NCBI GenBank assembly: GCA_937923405.1
Contig: CALDUY010000033.1
Span: forward strand, 62,001-126,000
DNA: 64,000 nt
Direction: 5' to 3'
DNA from: an uncultured Gemmataceae bacterium
GTDB taxonomy: Bacteria > Planctomycetota > Planctomycetia > Gemmatales > Gemmataceae
Below the pieces are notes generated by a model. That model was not told the origin of the DNA and did no database searches. It saw only the letters and a list, made by a program, of their open reading frames with translations. A program made the translations under genes and the position numbers. This document shows, piece after piece, positions 1 through 8,994 of this stretch (position 1 is its first letter; the number at the start of each line of letters is the position of its first letter).

Positions 1-705
1 CTGTTCGGCGCGCGCCTGTTGATTCTCAACACTCCCAACAATCCAACCGGTGGTCTGTTTCACGCTGAAGAGCTAGAACAGATCGTCTGGTGGGCAAAAC
101 GGCACGACGTGCTGCTAGTTTCCGATGAAGTGTTCGAGCGATTCACTTTTGAGGGAGAGTTCACCTCGCTGGCTTCGCTTCCGATGGCACGCGAACGCAG
201 CTTAATTGTGAACAGTGTCAGCAAGAGTTGCGGCTTAACGTCGGCACGGGTAGGCTGGATTGCCGCCAATCGCCATCTCTTACGTCCTTGTAAACTCACC
301 GCTGGACTGCGCATGCCGTTCGTGCCCACCTGGACGCAACTGCAAGCCCTCGCTGCCTTGAATGCCGACGAAGAGAACTTCCAGGGAATCCACGATCAGT
401 TTGATTCGCACCGACGCTATACGCTCGATCGGTTACACAGCGGCGGATTCGATGTTCAACTACCCGCTTCGGGAATGTATTTCTGGCTCGACAGTCCAGA
501 AGGATACGCCAGCGGAGAGGTCTACGCCAACACTTTGTACACGCAACATCGTGTGCGAGTCACACCAGGGAACCTGTTCGGACCTTCGGGTAAGCGAAAA
601 GTGCGGCTCTGCTTCTGTGCCGACGAAGGCAGGCTTGAGGAAGGATTAAACCGCATCACTGCCACAATGAGTAAGCCACGGCTGACATTCGCGACAGCAG
701 CTTAA
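1..705 (+). CDS. Aminotransferase class I/II, C-terminal part (5' end outside window)
   Basis: The frame is open from base 1, so the start lies upstream of the window; 234 residues are visible. This is the second half of a fold-type I PLP aminotransferase. It shows the NNPTG substrate-loop motif near residue 12, the PLP-ring aspartate in SDEVFERF near residue 41, and the Schiff-base lysine in VSKSCGLT (Lys75 of the visible part), followed by ARVGW. The C-terminal part carries the conserved Arg of KVRLCF that normally binds the substrate carboxylate. The amino donor and acceptor cannot be told from this fragment. It runs convergently into truD with only four bases between the stops, so no separate terminator fits between them. 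A second, complete aminotransferase of the same superfamily lies at 30501-31667. Confidence 0.9.
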   Translation: MFGARLLILNTPNNPTGGLFHAEELEQIVWWAKRHDVLLVSDEVFERFTFEGEFTSLASLPMARERSLIVNSVSKSCGLTSARVGWIAANRHLLRPCKLTAGLRMPFVPTWTQLQALAALNADEENFQGIHDQFDSHRRYTLDRLHSGGFDVQLPASGMYFWLDSPEGYASGEVYANTLYTQHRVRVTPGNLFGPSGKRKVRLCFCADEGRLEEGLNRITATMSKPRLTFATAA

Positions 706-709
706 GATC

Positions 710-1873
710 TCAGCAAATCGCTTTGACCACGATCGTCGCGTAGCTTCCTCGGGGTAACTCGAAGCTGAGTTCGAGCTTGGCCTGTCCCGGATGTCGTTCG
801 TCCTCGGACCAGGAGGAATGCATCGCCGTAGGCACCGCCAATGCTGCGCGTTCCCCTTTGGAAAAAAACAGCTCGCGCAAGCCGCGAATCTGTAGTTCGC
901 GCAGGGTGACTCCTTGCTCGGCCAACACCTCTTCGACGACGGGCAACCGTGGATCGTGAGTTTCAGGCCGCCAACGTGACGAAGGTAGAGGAAGCATCAA
1001 CGACCAAGCTTGAGAATAGATCGCTTCCGGCCAGAGAGTCGGAACCGGAACCGGGCCGGTGCGCAATTCGACCCAGCGCAACCGTTCGGTGGTCAGCTGC
1101 CGAGTCAGCCAGCGGGACAGACACTGGTTCCAAAGATGGCTCTGATAAGCGGACAGGTACAGGCTCCGCAAATCCGGCCGCAAGCGAGCCACGGCTCCTT
1201 TGAAATCCGTGGGATGGACTCGAAGATAGTCGATCAAACTTCGGGCATGACCACGAGGTAACTCGGCTTTGAGCCGCGCCCAGTCGCCCCAGTGTTCGCG
1301 CAGCAACTCCTTTTCTCGCTTCTCCTCGGCGCGGTCAAACTCATACGGTTGAGCCAGCGCCAGCAGGAGTGCTTGCTCAAATTGCCCACGAATCAGTAGT
1401 CGTGCGATCCATTCCCCTTGTGGTCCCTGAACCGAGCCAAAGCGTTGATCGTCGAAATAGTTCGGGACGCCGTAGTTCGATACTATCTTGAGACGTTGAC
1501 TTGTCTCGTCTATGGCAGTTCGTGCCAGATCCCGCACTGTCACCCGAAAGCGATTGGCGGTGATCGCTTTTGAAGAGTAAGAAGAGCGAAGTTGTCCGAG
1601 ATAGGTGACGCGAATCTGATGATGCTCCAGGTTCCGTCGCGGACCGTGGAAGATGGTCAGATACTGAATCGTGCGGGCATGACGATCTTTCAGGCCGCCG
1701 TAGCCGAGTCGGTGATGCTCGATTTTCCAGCGCCGACGAATCGCCGCTAGAGCGTCCGGTGTCGACCACCCGATCTTCTCCATGCGATAGAACGCGAACG
1801 CTCCTTCGGAACTGGGTGTCACGTCGGTCAGTTCCTCGACCTGAAAATCATCTGGGTGCTGCTTGAGTTTCAT
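710..1873 (-). CDS. truD: tRNA pseudouridine synthase D
   Basis: TruD converts U13 of tRNAs to pseudouridine. The catalytic motif GGLKDRHA is present, with the nucleophilic aspartate at about residue 63, followed by the long insert domain usual for TruD. Length (387 aa) is slightly above the E. coli enzyme. An in-frame start ten codons upstream (1903) exists, but the ATG at 1873 begins MKLKQHPDDFQVEE, which is where TruD proteins normally begin, and has GGAG upstream. It is the second gene of a minus-strand pair after the isomerase-like gene, 89 bases downstream of it. The stop sits four bases from the stop of the convergent aminotransferase. Confidence 0.9.
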   Translation of the reverse strand: MKLKQHPDDFQVEELTDVTPSSEGAFAFYRMEKIGWSTPDALAAIRRRWKIEHHRLGYGGLKDRHARTIQYLTIFHGPRRNLEHHQIRVTYLGQLRSSYSSKAITANRFRVTVRDLARTAIDETSQRLKIVSNYGVPNYFDDQRFGSVQGPQGEWIARLLIRGQFEQALLLALAQPYEFDRAEEKREKELLREHWGDWARLKAELPRGHARSLIDYLRVHPTDFKGAVARLRPDLRSLYLSAYQSHLWNQCLSRWLTRQLTTERLRWVELRTGPVPVPTLWPEAIYSQAWSLMLPLPSSRWRPETHDPRLPVVEEVLAEQGVTLRELQIRGLRELFFSKGERAALAVPTAMHSSWSEDERHPGQAKLELSFELPRGSYATIVVKAIC

Positions 1874-1962
1874 GTTGCCATCCACTCCAGAACCAAGCAA
1901 CACTCTTCACAAGAAGACCTCGATCATGGTCGAGAAGCTCGGCGGAGGTTTCCCAGTCCGGT

Positions 1963-2799
1963 TCAGGACTTCTCGGCCTTACGGAACACCTCGATACAAG
2001 CCTCCACCTCTCGTGTCGGTTCGTCGGCGTTATGCTCATACTCGATGGAGATCATGCCCTCGAACTTGACCTTTCGTAAGGCCGCGATCAACGCGGGCAC
2101 GTCGAGTTCTCCTTTGCCGAGGATCACGTCGTGCTTGTTGACATTGTCGTGATCCTTCAGATGCATGCCGAAGTTTCGCTTACCCATCTTCAACACCTGC
2201 TCAGCGGGATCGAGCTTCTTACCGAGCTGAGCTGCTCGCACAAGGTGGCCAGTGTCGAGACAAGCTCCGATCAGTTCGTGATGATCCTTGACCGCAGCGA
2301 GGATGACATCTGCGGAATACCAACGATGCATCCTTTTGCCAACTGGTCCATGGGGATGAATGCCAATGGCTATCTTGTACTCGTCGCAGAGCTTGTCGAG
2401 ACTGTCGAACGCATCCGGAGTTGGATTAGCACTGAACATCTTCAGCCCCAACGCTTTGCCAAACTCGAAAGCCCGTTTGTTGGCGTCGTGGTCTTTGCTG
2501 AAACCGTGAACTCCCCAGGCCCAGGGAGTCACGTCGTACTCTTTGCACAGGGAGAGAAACGCCTGAATCGCCGCGGGTTTGTCCGTCATCGGACAGTGGG
2601 CACTGAAAAACTCGCCGTACTTCAAGCCGAGCTTCTTCATGCGCGCCAGCGCTTGTTCGACCTTGAATTTACGAAAGGTATAACTCTGCGCGCCGAGGCG
2701 AAATTCACTGGCTGGTTTGTCGTTCGCTAGACTGCTCCACGGAGTGAGTATGCCAATCGCGCCAGCTTGGAGGAAAGAACGACGGGAGAGACAGTGCAT
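1963..2799 (-). CDS. Tat-exported sugar phosphate isomerase/epimerase-like TIM barrel protein
   Basis: 278 aa with an N-terminal twin-arginine leader (RRSFLQAG followed by a hydrophobic stretch and a small-residue cleavage region), so it is probably exported folded to the periplasm. The rest matches the xylose-isomerase-like TIM barrel family (AP endonuclease family 2 fold): acidic and histidine metal ligands appear in IGIHPHG, CLDTGHLVRA, HLKDHD and the C-terminal SIEYEHN. Planctomycetes carry many paralogues of this family, often linked to uptake or breakdown of unusual sugars; the substrate here cannot be predicted. It precedes truD on the same strand but is functionally unrelated. No RBS decides the start better than the Tat leader does. 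Confidence 0.8.
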   Translation of the reverse strand: MHCLSRRSFLQAGAIGILTPWSSLANDKPASEFRLGAQSYTFRKFKVEQALARMKKLGLKYGEFFSAHCPMTDKPAAIQAFLSLCKEYDVTPWAWGVHGFSKDHDANKRAFEFGKALGLKMFSANPTPDAFDSLDKLCDEYKIAIGIHPHGPVGKRMHRWYSADVILAAVKDHHELIGACLDTGHLVRAAQLGKKLDPAEQVLKMGKRNFGMHLKDHDNVNKHDVILGKGELDVPALIAALRKVKFEGMISIEYEHNADEPTREVEACIEVFRKAEKS

Positions 2800-2827
2800 C
2801 TTAGGCCCTCCAACGGTGAGAAGAGAG

Positions 2828-2988
2828 TTAGGAGTTACGCAGTTGAGAGCTTGTGAGTGTTTGAGAACCCCTCTCCCCGTTGGAGAAAGGGGTTAGTGGT
2901 GAGGGGAACCCCCTCATCCCCACCCCTCCTCCCAACGGGGGAGAAGGGAGAAAACCACGATCCAACGCCCCAACTGCGTAACTCCTAA
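2828..2988. repeat. 161-bp element with perfect 18-bp terminal inverted repeats (MITE-like)
   Basis: The left end at 2828-2845 is TTAGGAGTTACGCAGTTG and 2971-2988 is its exact reverse complement. Between them lie C/G-rich blocks of the type CCCCTCTCCCC and CCCAACGGGGGAG that can also fold on themselves. GAG flanks the element on both sides (2825-2827 and 2989-2991), which may be a 3-bp target duplication or chance. There is no ORF inside. It occupies the gap between the isomerase gene and the DUF1552 gene; the remaining sequence at 2989-3110 shows no further feature. A diverged, shortened relative lies at 8873-8925. Confidence 0.75.
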
Positions 2989-3110
2989 GAGTTTCAATTA
3001 ACCTACAGAGTGCGCAGGTGAACGCCGAGTGACTTATCCAACGAACGCGGAGTTCGTGGCACGCAGACTGGCCAGGAACTCCGCTCGACTGCTAAGCGAG
3101 TGAAAGACGG

Positions 3111-4445
3111 CTAACCTTCCAGGCCTTTGAGCCGACCGGTACTGTCGCCGAGTTTTGGCATGGTGATACTCATGCGGTCGAGCATTGACAGCCAGAGATT
3201 GTTCAACGGCGTCTCGCGCGGATACTTGATGTGACGCCCCGTCTTGATCGTGCCACAACCGGCCCCGGCCAACAGAATCGGCAAATCATCGTGGTTATGA
3301 GCGTTGCCATCGCTGTTGCCTGAACCATAGGCAATCATGCAGTGATCCAGTAGCGTGCCGTCGCCTTCCTTGATGCTCTGCAAACGGCTGAGCAAGTAAG
3401 CGAGCTGGCTGACGTGGAACTTGTTGATTTCGCGAATCTTCGCTTTCTTTTTCTCGTCGTTGCCGTGGTGCGACAAATCATGATGTCCCTCGGGCACGCC
3501 GATCTCACGGTAGGGACGATTGCTGCCCTCATTGGCCAACACGAAAGTAATGACCCGCGTGATGTCGGCCTGGAATGCCAGCACGATCAGATCGCACATC
3601 AGCCGCAGATGTTCCTGATAGCTCGCGGGAATCCCCGTCGGCTTCACTCCTTCCGGAGCGGGGAGCGGCGGAAGTTTCTCCGCGCGTTCGATGCGTAACT
3701 CGATGTCGCGGATCGAGGAAAAATACTCGTCGAGTTTGCGTCGATCCGAAGGCCCGAGTTTCAGGGTGAGATCTTGAGTGTCTTCCTTAACGAAATCGAG
3801 AATGCTCTTGCGCGTGGCATTACGTTTGGCCTGACTCGCAGACGTGCCGCCGAAGAGACGCTCGAAGACCAGTTTAGGATTGACTTCCTTAGGGAGCGGC
3901 TGAGTGGCACTGCGCCAGGACATGGTCGAACTGTAGACACAGCTATAGCCGGAGTCGCAATTGCCAGCCATCGCACCGGCTTCGCCGCCAATCTCCAGCG
4001 ATGCTAGTCGGGTCTGATCGGCCAGACGAGCTGCCGCGACCTGATCGACGGAAATGCCCGCACGAATGTCCGTGCCATCTGTCTTTCTCGGCTGACAACC
4101 AGTCAAGAAAGCTGCTAACGCTCGGGCATGATCGCCCGCGCCGTCGCCATTGGGTCTGGCTTTATCCGCAGTCAGGTTAGAAAGAATCAACAGCTGATCC
4201 TTGAGCGGCTTTAGCGGCTCCAGAATCGCGGGTAGCTCGAAGTCGGTTCCCTCTTTCTTCGGCGTCCAGTCCGCCATGTTCTTGCCGTTGGGGACGTATA
4301 AAAACGCCATCCGATTCGGCGCGGGCTTGGATCCCTTCTCGCCGGGAGCCGCCCATGTATGCAGACGGCCCATCGCTTCTAGCCAGGGAAGGGCGATCAT
4401 TGCTCCGACTCCTCGGAGCAACGTTCGTCGGGAAATCTGGTTCAT
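3111..4445 (-). CDS. DUF1552 family exported protein
   Basis: 444 aa with a Tat-like start (SRRTLLRGVGAMIALPWLE), so it is probably periplasmic. The body matches the planctomycete DUF1552 family: a GxAGDHARALAAFLTG-type segment, ISVDQVAA, the LGPSDRRKLDEYFSSIRDIE helix, and a C-terminal LLDHCMIAYGSGNSDGNAHNHDDLP block that resembles alkaline-phosphatase-fold DUF1501 proteins. No reaction has been firmly assigned to the family. The start codon overlaps the stop of the DUF1592 cytochrome gene (ATGA), so the two are translationally coupled and probably act together at the cell envelope. This pairing is very common in planctomycetes. Confidence 0.85.
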   Translation of the reverse strand: MNQISRRTLLRGVGAMIALPWLEAMGRLHTWAAPGEKGSKPAPNRMAFLYVPNGKNMADWTPKKEGTDFELPAILEPLKPLKDQLLILSNLTADKARPNGDGAGDHARALAAFLTGCQPRKTDGTDIRAGISVDQVAAARLADQTRLASLEIGGEAGAMAGNCDSGYSCVYSSTMSWRSATQPLPKEVNPKLVFERLFGGTSASQAKRNATRKSILDFVKEDTQDLTLKLGPSDRRKLDEYFSSIRDIELRIERAEKLPPLPAPEGVKPTGIPASYQEHLRLMCDLIVLAFQADITRVITFVLANEGSNRPYREIGVPEGHHDLSHHGNDEKKKAKIREINKFHVSQLAYLLSRLQSIKEGDGTLLDHCMIAYGSGNSDGNAHNHDDLPILLAGAGCGTIKTGRHIKYPRETPLNNLWLSMLDRMSITMPKLGDSTGRLKGLEG

Positions 4446-6778
4446 GGCGTCTCCTGTCCTCGTCGCATGCGGAAGGGTAAACTTTTGCTAATTTCGACGA
4501 CTAAGGTCGAAAACCGATAATCATTCTTCTCCAGAGCAGCAACAATACTCTCCACTGTTGGAGTGTCATAATGTTCTAACCCGCGTCCCAACGCGTAGGT
4601 CAGCAATTTTTCGCTTAAACAGCGTGCTACCAGTTCCTTCTTCTCGCGAAGAATCGTTCGCAGTTCTCCTGGGCCGTTGAATTTTCTTCCATCGGGCAGC
4701 TCTCCCGAGGCATCGATGGGGAATTTACCATCCGTTTTGCGAAAGCGTCCCACGGCATCGAAATTCTCAAAGGCGAAGCCGAGCGGGTCCATTTTAGCGT
4801 GACAATTCGCACAGGCCGGATTCTTTCGATGCTGCTCCATTTGCTGACGCAGCGTACCGGTTAGCTCGGCCTTCTCCTCCAGCTCGGGCACGTCCGGCGG
4901 TGGAGGCGGAGGCGGTGTACCGAGCAACTGTTCCAACACCCAACGACCGCGTTTGACTGGAGAAGTTCGTGTTGGATTGGAGGTCACGGTCAAAACGCTA
5001 GCATGGGTCAGAATGCCCGCCCGGTCGGTATCGGACAAATCGACGCGAACGAACTCGCCGCCGCGCGGACCGCGACCACCGCCCCGACGTCCGAAGCCAC
5101 GCCCCTGCATCAGTTCACGAGGTAACTTGCTCTCCAGTCCGTAGTGCCGAGCCAACAGACTATTCAGATAGGTGTACTTCCCGTCGATCAAATCGAGGAT
5201 ACTCCGATCCTCTCGAACGATTTCCCAGAAGAACAATTCGGTCTCTTTCAGCATGGCCGACCGCAGGGCGTCATTGTAGCTGGGGAACAACTTCGGATCG
5301 GCCGAGTGATCGTTCAGTCGCCGCAATTGCAGCCATTGCAGAGCGAAATTTTCCACTAAGGCATATGCCTTGGGATCCTTCAGCATCCGCCGAACCTGAG
5401 CTTCGAGCTGTTGCGTCAACTGCTGCTTACGAGCCAGTTCAAACAGTTCTTCATCGGGCATGCTCGACCAGAGAAAATACGACAGTCGCGAGGCGAGTTG
5501 GAACTCATTTAGGGGAACGGGTTGGTCCGATTTCGGACGGTCGTCGAGTTCGACACGGAAAAGAAACTTAGGCGAGACCAACACGGCCTGCATGGCCAAT
5601 TGCATCCCCGCTTCCCAGGTTCCTCCTTGCTTTTCGACCGACTTGGCCAATTGCAGTAACCGTTCCACCTCCTCCTCTGTCGCGGGCCGACGGTATGCTC
5701 GGCTAGCGAAGCGACTCAGCACTTCGCGCGATTGCTCGTCACGAGTTTTGCCTGGTGTTACTGCTAACAGTCGTCGATGAATCTCGGGGCGTGTGTCTGC
5801 CGGGCCAATCAAGGCCATCCACTCGACATGTACGGTTCGCTCCTTGCCGTCGGCAGTCGTGGGGTTGAGCAACACCACCTGACCGCGTCGGCCACCGCGC
5901 TTCAGCTCTGTCTTGGTCTCGTACACGGTAGCTCGCGATTTGGATTTCTCGCGCACTTCAAATGTCTTGAGTTCCTTGCCATCAATCCGCAGAGCAATCT
6001 TGGGCAACTCATTGTCTGGCGATTCTCCATAAGCACGCACTCGTAGCGTGTATTCGCCGTCCATTGTCAACGAATACAGAGAGTGCAACATTGCACCGCG
6101 ATTCTTCGGGATTGGTCGCCAGCGGATGTCTTCGTTTTGCGCCGGCTCCAGATAGCGAGCGCCGACATACCGTTCCGGTGGCTTGGGTGGGATCGGCACG
6201 ATCGCTTGCTGCATGATGTTTTCTGCAGCTGTCAGATAGCGTTCCAGCAAGACCGGCGGCAACGTCAGCACATCGCCGATATTGTCGAAGCCATGGCCGA
6301 CGTCGTCGGAGGGAAAATCTTCTGCTGGGTTGAAATCGACCCCAACTAGATCGCGAATGGTGTTGTTGTACTCAACTCGATTCAGTCGACGAATGGTCAC
6401 TCGCCCAGGGTCGGGCTTGGCGTTACGATCGGCTCGCTCAAATGTCCCACGCACACTAGCTAGAAATTGTTCGACTTCCTCGGTGGCTGGTCGAGGACGC
6501 GTGTTGGGCGGCATCTCTCCCGATTTCACGACGTTCATGACATTCTGCCAAAGCTTGCGATGTTTCAGGATGGAGTCCTCATCCTTAAACTGATGCAACG
6601 ATAACTCGGCTCGTTTGACCTTCTCGCCGTGACAGCGAAGGCAATGCTTTTCGAGGAAAGCGACCCCTTCTTTCTCAAACGAGACGGCAGCGGGTTTCTC
6701 GGAAGCCTGCGTCGACACCCAGGCCCAGATACCCAGCGCAAGCGTACCAGCGATGGGGAGATAAATTCGTCGGTTCAT
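4442..6778 (-). CDS. Planctomycete cytochrome c-type protein, DUF1592 family
   Basis: 778 aa. An N-terminal membrane anchor or signal sequence is followed by a haem-binding CLRCH motif (residues 46-50) in the PSCyt1-like region. Then come the DUF1587 block (RRLNRVEYNNTIRDL), a beta-rich region (about 200-330) like a carbohydrate-binding module, DUF1595/DUF1592/DUF1588 segments (SRFASRAYRRPATEEEV, FQLASRLSYFLWSS, RAGILTHASVL), a proline run, a second CANCH haem motif near residue 657, and a C-terminal DUF1585 region. The protein is probably exported and may take part in electron transfer or oxidative breakdown of polymers with its DUF1552 partner; no substrate is established. A 107-bp repeat begins 26 bases upstream of the ATG, and no clear Shine-Dalgarno sequence is visible. 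Confidence 0.88.
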   Translation of the reverse strand: MNRRIYLPIAGTLALGIWAWVSTQASEKPAAVSFEKEGVAFLEKHCLRCHGEKVKRAELSLHQFKDEDSILKHRKLWQNVMNVVKSGEMPPNTRPRPATEEVEQFLASVRGTFERADRNAKPDPGRVTIRRLNRVEYNNTIRDLVGVDFNPAEDFPSDDVGHGFDNIGDVLTLPPVLLERYLTAAENIMQQAIVPIPPKPPERYVGARYLEPAQNEDIRWRPIPKNRGAMLHSLYSLTMDGEYTLRVRAYGESPDNELPKIALRIDGKELKTFEVREKSKSRATVYETKTELKRGGRRGQVVLLNPTTADGKERTVHVEWMALIGPADTRPEIHRRLLAVTPGKTRDEQSREVLSRFASRAYRRPATEEEVERLLQLAKSVEKQGGTWEAGMQLAMQAVLVSPKFLFRVELDDRPKSDQPVPLNEFQLASRLSYFLWSSMPDEELFELARKQQLTQQLEAQVRRMLKDPKAYALVENFALQWLQLRRLNDHSADPKLFPSYNDALRSAMLKETELFFWEIVREDRSILDLIDGKYTYLNSLLARHYGLESKLPRELMQGRGFGRRGGGRGPRGGEFVRVDLSDTDRAGILTHASVLTVTSNPTRTSPVKRGRWVLEQLLGTPPPPPPPDVPELEEKAELTGTLRQQMEQHRKNPACANCHAKMDPLGFAFENFDAVGRFRKTDGKFPIDASGELPDGRKFNGPGELRTILREKKELVARCLSEKLLTYALGRGLEHYDTPTVESIVAALEKNDYRFSTLVVEISKSLPFRMRRGQETP

Positions 6779-6804
6779 GGCGAGAGTATCTCGTAAAAGG
6801 CGAC

Positions 6805-6911
6805 ACCGGCGGGTAGGCGAAACGATCAGGCAGGAAATCTACTCACTTATCATCATACTAGAGAATTCTCACTTCAGAAAGCGAAATCGGCGGCGGATTT
6901 CGCGCCGATTC
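6805..6911. repeat. 107-bp perfect direct repeat, copy 1
   Basis: Identical base for base to 8995-9101 and in the same orientation. It contains a 10-bp palindrome GAGAATTCTC (6861-6870) and a hairpin with stem AATCGGCG/CGCCGATT (6885-6892 and 6903-6910). It lies just upstream of the DUF1592 gene start, so it could carry that gene's leftward promoter or an upstream RNA leader; no convincing -35/-10 pair was picked by eye. The two copies bracket the lower-GC lipoprotein/DUF1559 cassette. The remaining gap sequence at 6912-7040 shows no feature. Confidence 0.95.
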
Positions 6912-7040
6912 AAAAAGGATTAACTGGATAGCCGTCAGATCCTATTTGTGGCCCTGAGATGAGGAAGCTACCTATACAAAAATTCAACTCTTGTTCTGTC
7001 GGAACAATCCTCGAACGTAGGCACGACAATACAATACTAC

Positions 7041-7061
7041 GAGCCGGGAAAATCCCGGCTC
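7041..7061 (-). terminator. Probable rho-independent terminator of the DUF1559 gene
   Basis: GAGCCGGGA/TCCCGGCTC forms a 9-bp GC-rich stem with a 3-base loop, about 30 bases past the stop of the minus-strand DUF1559 gene. On that strand it is followed by a moderately T-rich stretch (GTAGTATTGTATTGTC) rather than a pure T run. Confidence 0.65.
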
Positions 7062-7090
7062 GTTTGCGAAAATTAAGATGTTTTAAGGAC

Positions 7091-8170
7091 CTAGAAATCG
7101 TTTCCGAGTACTTCGCCTCCATTGCGAGTTCCGAGGGCTGAATAGGTCGCCGGATTAATTGAATCGCGGATGAAGCGGACGCTTCCGTCTGCCATCATGA
7201 AGTTAGCGCCTCCGGAATGATTACTCCCCGCGCTGAGTTCGTATTGGGCAAAACCAGGGCTGCCACTGGGAACTCGAGGATGATTGATTCTAACCGCAGT
7301 GCTGAAAAGGAACTCGGACATGTCTCCTTGATTGGTGGTGTCCACATCGTCTGAACCGATGGCCCAGTGGTCTTTGCGACCAAAACCGCTGCGGTTGTCC
7401 TCGCGAATTAAACCCATCTCTGCAATAACAAACCGGTCAGTTAGAGCTTCACCGATAGCAATGGTGTTCGAAGTTCCATCGGTGATACCGACCATAGTTA
7501 CGCCATTTGACATGCCTCCATACGATTGGCCGTTAAAGGTTATTCGCTGATGGGGATACCTCGCGATAAAGATCCCATCCAAAGAAGCGATGTCTTCAAT
7601 CGTTCCCGTGCCACCCCAAGGACGAGAAGCGACAATGGGACGACGATCGTCAGTAATCCGGCCAGAAACGCAGCCAAGATAGTTAGCAAAAGCTCGTCGT
7701 TGCACAATCCAGTTGTCGCCAGAAATATCTGGAACGTTGTCGGGTAAACCACTCGACGGACAAGTAAATATTTTGAATTTTGTTTCGCATGCCGCGATGT
7801 TTCGAGCATGTGGGCTAATGCTAGTGAAATCACCAGGGATACCGGGTAAGGGCTGTGCCCATTGGGCGTTCAGCAGGCTGTCCTCTTGGAACGTGAGTCG
7901 TTGAAATGCTTGATCCTGTTCCATGAAAGGTAGAATGAAGGCAGTCCATCCACTGCCTACCGAGAACTCTGCACCAAGAGGCCACCCGTTGTTTACATCA
8001 TGGAACGAATGGCAAGCCAAGCCTAATTGCTTTAAGTTATTTTGACATTGAAGACGAGCAGCCGCTTCGCGCACTTTTTGAACAGCTGGCAAGAGCAGTC
8101 CAATAAGAACTGCAATAATCGCAATAACAACCAGCAACTCAATCAAAGTAAATCCTCGACGTCTCAGCAT
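7091..8170 (-). CDS. DUF1559 prepilin-like surface protein
   Basis: 359 aa. The N terminus is a type IV prepilin/pseudopilin signal: basic MLRRR, then GFTLIELLVVIAIIAVLIG, with cleavage expected after the G and Phe1 methylated, followed by the AVQKVREAAARLQCQNNLKQL helix. The C-terminal half has the DUF1559 hallmarks GTSNTIAIGE and NHSGGANFMMADGSVRF. Planctomycetes have dozens of such proteins; assembly into pili has not been shown for most. The gene follows the lipoprotein gene at 8221 on the same strand after 50 bases, and has the same partner type as the pair at 31828-33345 but in the opposite order. It lies inside the segment bounded by the 107-bp repeats. Confidence 0.92.
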   Translation of the reverse strand: MLRRRGFTLIELLVVIAIIAVLIGLLLPAVQKVREAAARLQCQNNLKQLGLACHSFHDVNNGWPLGAEFSVGSGWTAFILPFMEQDQAFQRLTFQEDSLLNAQWAQPLPGIPGDFTSISPHARNIAACETKFKIFTCPSSGLPDNVPDISGDNWIVQRRAFANYLGCVSGRITDDRRPIVASRPWGGTGTIEDIASLDGIFIARYPHQRITFNGQSYGGMSNGVTMVGITDGTSNTIAIGEALTDRFVIAEMGLIREDNRSGFGRKDHWAIGSDDVDTTNQGDMSEFLFSTAVRINHPRVPSGSPGFAQYELSAGSNHSGGANFMMADGSVRFIRDSINPATYSALGTRNGGEVLGNDF

Positions 8171-8220
8171 GTTAGTCCCACCTTATTCATGAAAATCAGG
8201 GGATTGCAAATATTTGGAAA

Positions 8221-8676
8221 TTAATTGGAAGTTAAGTCGAAGGTCTTCATTAGACCATCTCGACCAACCTCGACTATTTCAGGAGTGTCAGCTAAGGACT
8301 CATATTTGGGGGGAAGAAGGTTTTTTACACCCCCAGGAACTTCGCTCGGCTTAGCGTCTGGCGGGATAGGTTGCCCTTTGGAATTCACCCATGCCACAAA
8401 GGTAACACGGTAGCGACCAGGAAAAATCCCTTGCTCTCCATTAGGATGTTGGATCTCGAAATTACCATTCTCATCCGTGATTCCAAAGCCGTAGCCATGT
8501 TTCTTAGGATCGAAATTATCCACAGCGGGGAAGAAGGCGACCTTGCAACCCTTCAAAGGCTTTCTGTCTAAATTGACCGTTCCTTTCACGGTGACCATAG
8601 GTGGCTTACCACAGCCAGCTATTAGAACCGTAACAATAGCCACTGTTGTCAATAGCCTACTCGGAGTTTTGAACAT
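8221..8676 (-). CDS. Small lipoprotein with carboxypeptidase-regulatory-like domain
   Basis: 151 aa. A hydrophobic N terminus ends in the lipobox LIAGC (Cys22), so this is a predicted lipoprotein. The mature part VTVKGTVNLDRKPLKGCKVAFFP with FGITDENGNFEI and PGRYRVTFVAW is the beta-sandwich seen in planctomycete carboxypeptidase-regulatory-like lipoproteins that sit next to DUF1559 genes. No catalytic residues are expected. Base composition is distinctly lower than in neighbouring genes (24 of 60 G+C in 8461-8520, 29 of 60 in 8281-8340, against 38 of 60 in 9841-9900 of the kinase gene), which suggests recent acquisition. No clear ribosome binding site precedes the ATG. It is transcribed ahead of the DUF1559 gene. 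Confidence 0.8.
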   Translation of the reverse strand: MFKTPSRLLTTVAIVTVLIAGCGKPPMVTVKGTVNLDRKPLKGCKVAFFPAVDNFDPKKHGYGFGITDENGNFEIQHPNGEQGIFPGRYRVTFVAWVNSKGQPIPPDAKPSEVPGGVKNLLPPKYESLADTPEIVEVGRDGLMKTFDLTSN

Positions 8677-8994
8677 AGTTGTTTAACCGTTGTTTGATCA
8701 ATGGCTTGAAAGAAGCGACTCAAGCCCAGATAGAGAACCTTAATAAGTGATCGTTGAGTTACTACGAGAATTCCGTGAAGAGTCTTAGAAAATGAGAATC
8801 GCCGGCAAGTGCATTAATGAATGTGTAGATTTAATCTGAAATGATTTTTAAGACCGTTTTTATCTTATTTAAGAGCTGCGCAGTTGGTCCCCCTCACCCC
8901 TTTCCCCAACGGGGAGGGGAACCCCTATCAATTCGTGCAATCTGATAAATCATGCCCGATCGAGACGGGATGCGACCAGTGTAGACGGAGCGTA
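8677..8994. other. AT-rich intergenic region upstream of the cassette lipoprotein
   Basis: About 320 bases without a gene. The part at 8700-8875 is strikingly AT-rich for this genome (8821-8880 is mostly A/T) and is the likely promoter region of the leftward lipoprotein/DUF1559 pair, although no promoter motif was resolved. It ends with a remnant of the MITE-like element (8873-8925) and a short unremarkable stretch before repeat copy 2. Confidence 0.6.
8873..8925. repeat. Shortened relative of the 161-bp MITE-like element
   Basis: GAGCTGCGCAGTTG at 8873-8886 matches 12 of 14 bases of the inner terminal-repeat sequence GAGTTACGCAGTTG (2832-2845). The following block CCCCTCACCCC-TTTCCCCAACGGGGAGGGG matches the reverse complement of about 2873-2910 with a small gap. 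It looks like a deleted copy lacking the second end. Confidence 0.55.

Noticed and set aside
2131-2730. 199-aa open frame on the plus strand
   Set aside because: Antisense to the Tat-exported isomerase-like gene, whose Tat leader and metal motifs are convincing.
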